Positions 57,884 to 64,000 of a stretch of DNA of 64,000 nucleotides are shown piece by piece (position 1 is the first letter of the stretch; each line of letters opens with the position of its first letter). Source of the stretch: Micromussa lordhowensis (Eukaryota; Cnidaria; Anthozoa; Scleractinia; Lobophylliidae); the NCBI GenBank assembly GCA_964020085.1, contig OZ026607.1, forward strand, positions 21,706,106 through 21,770,105, written 5' to 3'. The translations under genes and the position numbers were made by a program. Below the pieces are notes generated by a model. That model ran no database searches, was not told the origin of the DNA, and saw nothing but the letters and a program-made list of their open reading frames with translations.

Positions 57884-60800
57884 TTGTATCTTCAATCATT
57901 CATTCATTCTAACATGTGTTTTGCTGCCGATAACATTCCCCTCATGCATAATAATAAATTATTCTAACCATGCTCTTGTTTGAAAAAATGGCAGATAGCT
58001 TCCCTGAGCTGTCAGAGGGTGATTTAAATATGAAAACAAAATATGATCGAATGATAAAACAATTACAGTATTGAACTCGGTTATCGCAAAATATCATGAT
58101 TTGTCAGTGTCTTGCAGATCAATTAGTTGCCTCACCCCTCAGCTTTGACAAATAATTGATCTGCTCGCTCACAATATTTTTCGAAACCTTATCCAATAAT
58201 TATTAATTATTAAGTGGTTAAAGGTGGTTACTATAAGTGACTCTGAGGAAAGAGGGAAAAAAACTGAACAAAAATGTCAGCTTCAGTAGTGATTAAATAA
58301 CCACAAACATGAACTGTAATCACAACACTAGAAATGAAGCTAATGAAACTTGGTGTACCTTAAAAGATGGCTTTATTCCAATGTTTTGGTTTCCCTGTAT
58401 ACATTTAATATCTATATCTGGTATTAATCTATTATTGACAATCAACATAATATCATTAACCAGAATAATATTATAATAATTACAATCTTGATGATTTTCG
58501 TATTTTATTGTATCAATAATTATTAGTATATATAACAAGAGACAACAAACTAATGTCATGAGTACCCACACTAGGCAGATTAAATGACAGAAAAAAGATT
58601 ATTGAGGCTGCTTCAAAGACAGGTCTGTTCCCTCAAGAGCTTAGGGGTACATTACAAAAAATTAATGTGATGAACAACAACCAAGTTCTTAGTCACTTCG
58701 CAGCTGTCTCTCTCTATTTCTCTCTCTTAAATGTCTTCATGTACATAACAATGAAGACATAATATATAAATAAATATCTATTTCCTAGCACTCAAAAACA
58801 CTTTGAATCTTGTTTAACTTATGTTAGTATGTCATTTTGGCTAATCTAGAAAATAATTTTTCTCTTATAAATCAGGTTAGATAAAATAAATGAAAAAATT
58901 TCAAACTTTTTTTTTCCTTCTTGCCCTGCCATACCCAACCATTTCTATGCTATTACCTGTTCATTTCCTTATAGATATATTATACTGCACGAGATTGGTC
59001 ATCTATAAAGTAATATCCACAAAGAGTTTAATCACACTAGAAAATATTTCACAAAATTTGTACATTGTATCAGCTATTTGTTTTCCTTACCCTACAAAGT
59101 AATTTTACAATTCGAAAACCAAGGCTTAATAAAAACAGACAACAAAGTTTGGATATTATGGCAAAATACTATCATTTGTTCACATATTCTGCTCTCATAA
59201 AGGGCCAGGCAATAGGCAAATTGATCAGCTGTGAGAATGATCTTGCCTGGCTGGTTTGACCATCTACAGGAAAATTTTTTCTGATGAAGAAATTCAGTTC
59301 AAAAATTTTGCTTGCCAGTGAAAACAGATACCCTCCAACTGAACATGTTAATGAAATCCCTGAAATAACCAAGAAAGTTTGTCGAGCATGTTCTACAGCT
59401 CCAGCTTGTTTATTTGATATTGTGTAATTGTTCTTGCCAATTGAAACACCAAACCGCACATGAGAACTAAACAGCTGCAGATAAAAATGACTCCAAAAAG
59501 CATCTTTTGTAAACTTGGTAAAAAGATTGCATTAAATATTTCGATAACAATAAAGAAGTTCAATACTTTGAAAGCTAGCGCAGAATCAATTCTTGATTTG
59601 CCTAGTTACAGGAAGTAGTATGAACCCTGCCTGATGACCAACTTGTATTTTCACCCACTTACTAATTAGTCATTTTTGTTAACGTCAAATAGTTTTAAAT
59701 ATAACGAAGTAGATCAATATGTTCTTGTTTAAGGATGATTTCTTTGGTAAACAAATAATTATATATACATCTCCTTTGGTACTATATATCTATATTGCAT
59801 GAAATAACTATGTTGCTTTTGATGACACAATGAACACCAAGCTATTATTATTTACAAACTACATAATACTTTCATTGGTCATTCATTCAAAAGTTTCTTT
59901 TTCCAAGTAAAAATTCAATGTATCAGTTTTTAAAATTCTAACTTGACACTTACAGGATGTTAATGTTAACGCTTACCTACTGCCCATTTTATATCAAAAT
60001 ATTTGCATGAAACTTTTCACTAACTACAGCCTATATCTATGTTATCATATACCGGTATATCTAAAATTATCAAATGACATTTTTCATGGAAATTTTGGAT
60101 GATTAGTATATGTAATAGGACTACATGCTTTCCGATTTAGAAATAACTGGATCAAAGAAACTTTGAGGACTAACAAAATTGGACAAGTCCAACTTTGGCA
60201 ATAAGAGTTATTTTAAATTTGTTTTGCAATTTATCACCAACGTGTTCTAGGATGTGGACATAAAACTGTTAATTATCTTGCACACATAATTTACTGAATT
60301 CATTGTTAATTTGGACAAAAACAAATTCTGAATTAATTTCGGCTGTTTGAAAAATTAACAAATAACCGTGCATGCACTTTGTATGGGATTTGGGCTGATG
60401 ATATAATTAATATTCTTTTTAGGAGAGAAATAAGTAAGTATTTGTGGAGTTACAGTGCAACTAAGCGAACCAGAGCACTTGGAAAAGAGTTAACCAATCA
60501 GAATGTGACTTGAGAACAAAAACTAGGGATCTTTTTCTCAAATAAACTAATAGCATTGAAGAATACAAACAAATTCAACAAAGAGAAAGGAATTGTGAAT
60601 CTGTCAGGAAACTGTGCCATTAATTTTGTTGATTGGTTAGTTTCGATCCTAAACTTTGCATGCTTGCAACGGTTTCAGTTTAGTTGTTGTAAAATGAGTT
60701 TTCAAGCTAAATTTTTTGAGTGAGTTTTTAATTCTGATAATTTGCCGTCAACGATTGAATATCTAAGAGTGTATATAATGCAGAGGAGTTGATATTGTAT

Positions 60801-61876
60801 AACATGTTTTCACAACAGACCGTTACTTGCCATCATGACAAGCTGCCAGCCCATTGTTCTCAGTTTACCTTTTGATTGGCTAGTAACTGTTTTTCTAGGT
60901 GGCCTGGTTTGAGTAGTCACACTAATACCCCATTCACACCAACTAAACTAGTTTAACTAAATCACCTTGCTAACATATTTTATTCAAACAGGTTTTTACC
61001 TTATTAAGTTGTGGGGTGTGTATGGTATGTGCAGCTAAACTTTAACCTTGTTTAGTTAAACCACTTTTAAACATGTTTAACAGGTTGGTGTGAATGGGGT
61101 ATAAGACTACAGTACACCAAGATTCTTTGGTTGGAATGAGTGAAAAAATACAACTAGTATTCTGGCAGTGATTTGGAGCCTATTAAAATAAGCACAGTTG
61201 GTGTCTGATGAGAATCAGTTACAAAGTAAAGTAAGGGTTGAGTTCAAATAAATCCACCCAGGGGGGCCGATGTTTATTCGAAAAAATGTGGCTCACAGCA
61301 TTAAGCCTGTGACCTTGACTTTGCGATCAACAGATAAAAGTTCTCTTCAACTTATGAAAGATGCGTGTTCTTAGCATGAAAGAATAGACCCAGAAAAGGG
61401 AGATATAAAATGAAAATTCTCCCAACAGTACAAAACTGACATCTACAGAAACCAGTAACAAGAATACTGGGGCTAAAAATATGTTATGTTACAACCAGGA
61501 GTTTATAGTACTCTGACTTACTTATCATAATTAACATAATAATGCATACTAATTAAAATAATCATGCATACCTGTTAAAAGAACATTTTGTTTTGCAACA
61601 TCTTAATTAATGTTTTGAGTTTACACATGGCCTTTAAAACAACATCTAAGTCACAATGCAAGTTTCATGTTTCACCAACAAAATACTTTGTAACATGTTT
61701 CCTGTTTTATAAATATGGTTCTAAACTGATTAAAGCACAATAAATTGTTTCTGACCTAGTTACCCCTTGCATATTTTATACTATTATGTTACAAAACCTT
61801 GTTTACTGCCAGCAGTAGTAGATAATTATTATACTTTATATTAATGTACAAAAGGTTCCTTTAGGGTGAATGGCCT
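57884..61876. other. Intergenic stretch between DHDH and the second PLC-beta gene
   Basis: AT-rich with no recognised gene. It contains an ACAATTA-type imperfect fold-back (about 58063-58205) and the fold-back at 60924-61102. The 3' UTR of the second PLC-beta gene presumably occupies part of the region below 61876. Confidence 0.55.
60924..61102. repeat. Fold-back with AATACCCCATTCACACCAA ends
   Basis: AATACCCCATTCACACCAA (60924) is matched inversely by TTGGTGTGAATGGGGTAT (to 61102). Inner arms pair through AGTTTAACTAAA / TTTAGTTAAACC. It sits within a piece of the GACTACTC fold-back family (GTGGCCTGGTTTGAGTAGTC before it). Confidence 0.75.
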
Positions 61877-64000
61877 TCAGTGTGTTGGCAGAATGGTCTG
61901 AAAGGCAGTATGTATAGCTTTCCTGGACTTTTCACCATTGGTCTTGATTTCATCCATGTTCTCTGACATGACCTAACAAAAAGGTATAATAAATTAAAGT
62001 CTGAATGTACTGTGTACAATTTGCCCAATTTACAAGTGCCGAGGCCTATCAATCAGTGCACTGGACAGGATCAAGCAGTCTTGGCCCCCAGTTGTTCAAA
62101 GTGCGGATAATGCTATCCACCGGATAAATCACTCTTCAATGGATAAGTGTTGGTGAAACAAGTCTATCCGCTGCATAGTGGTTTACCTGGCTCCAGTTCT
62201 TCAAAGGCTGGATAAATCGCTATCCAGTGGATAATTTTTAACAAACCTAACCATGCTATCTGCTTGATAGTGATTTATCTGGTGGATAGCATTATCTGCC
62301 TTTCAAACAACCCAGCTTTTTGGATAACGTTATCCACCCTTTGAACAACTGGGACTGGGTTTGAGGGCTGAATGAAGTGAAAAGACACTGAAAGAGATCA
62401 GTCACGGTATTTTGGCCACGTACAAAATGAGGGAAACCTGAAACCTTCAAAATGAGGGAAACCTGAAAATAGTAGTTTACAAAGATAGAAAAACACCAAA
62501 AAGATAATAATAAACCACTAAGGAACAAGGATGTTGAGGATGGACACAGATTACAAACAATAAACATGAAAAATTTAAGCTAGAGAAAGCATTCACATGA
62601 TAAATTTAAATTAATTTTTTGTCACAAAACATCAAGTTATGGGATAGCAGGGCTCGAAAAAAGCACGTCTGGTCGGTCGTCCAGGACAGGTAGATTTTCT
62701 TGTCAGGCAAGTAACTTTTTATTTTCACTGGCACGATTGAGGGCAAGGGCCCAGGCAAGTTATCTGCGAACTAAAAAAACTAAACTTAGACTTCCCCAGG
62801 GCAAGCAAAATTTGAGAGCTGCTTTTCCGAACAGAAACGTTTTTCTCACGCCATGGATCAAGCAATCTGGTAATTTTACAGAATATTTGTATGGTTGTGT
62901 GGCAAGAGTTTCAATTCATAAAAAATGATGATGATGATGATGATGATATTGATAATGATGACAATTTGATATTTCTACCTTCTGAAATTCAACTTCTAAA
63001 TTCTTCTTTTCCTCTTTGTGCTGATTTTTAAGTTCTTCCAGTTCCCTCTCTTGCCTGTTTGACAACTATGAAAATAAAATAAAACATATCAACCATATCT
63101 GTAAGTTTTACACCTTAACACCAAATTCCAAGGAGAGAAAAATCACGATACTTGACGTACCCTCTGCCTTTCATCAACAAATTGTTTTAGATTTTGCTTA
63201 TCAAGCTCTCTCTGTCTCCTGAAAACATATAAAGGTAAGTCTGTCAGAAGAAAACTAAGCATTAAAAATGTATTATACTTCAAACTTTGACTCTTACAGT
63301 GCGACTACTCTAACCAAAGCCACCCGACAAAATTTTCTACAAATTTAACGAATGAAAATCGTGGAGGTTACGAATATTTTCCAACAAATTAACCAAAATA
63401 ACCACAAATGTGTTGCCTTTGTAATGCACAGATTGATTACATGGATATTTGTTGAAAAACTTTTGCTATTTACCTCCATAATTTTTATTCATTAAATTTG
63501 TGGACAATTTTGTCGGGTGACCTTGGTTGGAGTAGTCGCACTGTAAAAATCTGTAGGGGGCCCCAACAACAGGAATTAAACAAACATTTTCTTGGAAACC
63601 GTGAACAGCAACCAGTGTGCAAGAAATTACTGCTCCATAGCACCAGGTGTCATCCACAGCATTAAAGAATAAGAGCCACCTTTTGCAGAATAATTAAGAG
63701 TGGCACATGAACATACTGCTCAATAGCTTTCAAAGGAATGGTCACACACTAAGGTTTCATACACAGACTTAAAAATTAGAACCACCTTGTACAGCTTAAT
63801 AAACAGTACCACATGAATGTACTGCTCTGCTTTCATTTGAATGGTCACACACTAGGGTTTCATCCACAGACTCGAAAGTTAGAACCACCTTGTACAACTT
63901 TATAAACAGTACCACATGAAAGTACTGCTCAATAGCTTTCATTTTCTAAGGTTTGATCTACGGCCTGAAAAATTAAAACCACCTTAATGATACATCGTAA
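61877..64000 (-). CDS. 3' end of a second PLC-beta gene, beta-4/NorpA-like (partial, three exons)
   Basis: Three minus-strand exons are visible: 63161-63218 (58 nt), 62979-63065 (87 nt) and the terminal 61877-61972 (stop TGA at 61877-61879). They join in phase and encode RRQRELDKQNLKQF, then LSNRQERELEELKNQ, then MSENMDEIKTNGE. All are Lys/Glu-rich coiled coil. The first two exons have exactly the lengths and phases of exons 34 and 35 of the beta-1-like gene, so they are homologous. The wording resembles the distal C-terminal domain of vertebrate beta-4 and insect NorpA more than beta-1. The tail ends Pro-Thr-His, without a PDZ-ligand pattern. The remaining exons lie beyond the right edge. 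Confidence 0.75.
62085..62354. repeat. GTTGTTCAAAG / TGGATAA fold-back element
   Basis: The ends CCCAGTTGTTCAAAG and the inverse CTTTGAACAACTGGG bound a palindrome-rich interior with repeated GCTATCCACCGGATAAATC-type stems. It is the same family as 25693-25845. It lies in the last intron of the second PLC-beta gene. Confidence 0.8.
62925..62950. repeat. GAT triplet repeat
   Basis: A pure (GAT)n run, then a degenerate GATAATGATGACAA, in an intron of the second PLC-beta gene. Confidence 0.85.
63296..63546. repeat. Complete GCGACTACTC fold-back element
   Basis: Left ACAGTGCGACTACTC matches the inverse of the right GAGTAGTCGCACTGT, and arms continue with CACCCGACAAAATT and CACAAATTTAA. Half copies lie at 32294-32421 and around 60894-60922. 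Confidence 0.8.
63676..64000. repeat. Tandem array of about 105-bp unit at the right edge
   Basis: Three to four consecutive units share AACCACCTTGTACAGC, AACAGTACCACATGAA, GTACTGCTCAATAGCTTTCA and GGTCACACACTA in fixed order. The array runs off the window. A single unit at about 9605-9750 lies in an intron of the beta-1-like gene. Confidence 0.8.

Noticed and set aside
1..64000. CRISPR arrays, operons, prophage or rRNA genes
   Set aside because: None seen. The tandem repeats are simple-sequence or satellite types, and the gene structure is eukaryotic with GT-AG introns.

Overview
This is a gene-sparse, AT-rich, intron-rich animal nuclear window. The repeat types (CR1/L2-like and L1-like LINE tails, tRNA-headed SINEs, many small fold-back elements) and the gene set suggest a cnidarian, most likely a stony coral or a relative. 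That assignment is an inference from style and gene content, not from a database match.

Layout. At 1-812 lies the decayed 3' end of a non-LTR retrotransposon, followed to about 2.6 kb by fold-back repeats. From 6,289 to 43,002 on the minus strand runs a complete phospholipase C beta gene. I could join it exon by exon: 36 coding exons, all splice phases compatible, 1,252 codons, in the order PH, EF hands, X, linker, Y, C2 and long coiled-coil C-terminal domain. It belongs to the beta-1/2/3 class and ends in a PDZ-ligand-like tail. Its introns hold SINEs, LINE fragments and fold-back elements. From 43.0 to 47.7 kb no gene is seen. At 47,751-50,653 (minus) a two-exon gene encodes a 72-residue single-pass membrane microprotein. 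It shares a 153-bp promoter region with a divergent plus-strand gene (50,807-52,090) for a 193-residue HD-domain diiron oxygenase of the PhnZ type, a phosphonate-degrading family. Next on the plus strand (52,602-56,428) is a four-exon dihydrodiol dehydrogenase-like (Gfo/Idh/MocA) gene. A 5'-truncated L1-like retrotransposon with a clean 13-bp target-site duplication lies just behind it. At 61,877 and beyond the right edge, on the minus strand, are the last three coding exons of a second PLC-beta gene. They look like the beta-4/NorpA class.

Taken together, the window holds a same-strand PLC-beta pair (beta-4-like, then beta-1-like) with three small genes between them. In human the beta-1 and beta-4 genes are also neighbours, so this may be an ancient linkage. 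PLC-beta couples Gq-type receptors to IP3 and diacylglycerol signalling. The PhnZ-like enzyme is notable because cnidarians are rich in 2-aminoethylphosphonate.
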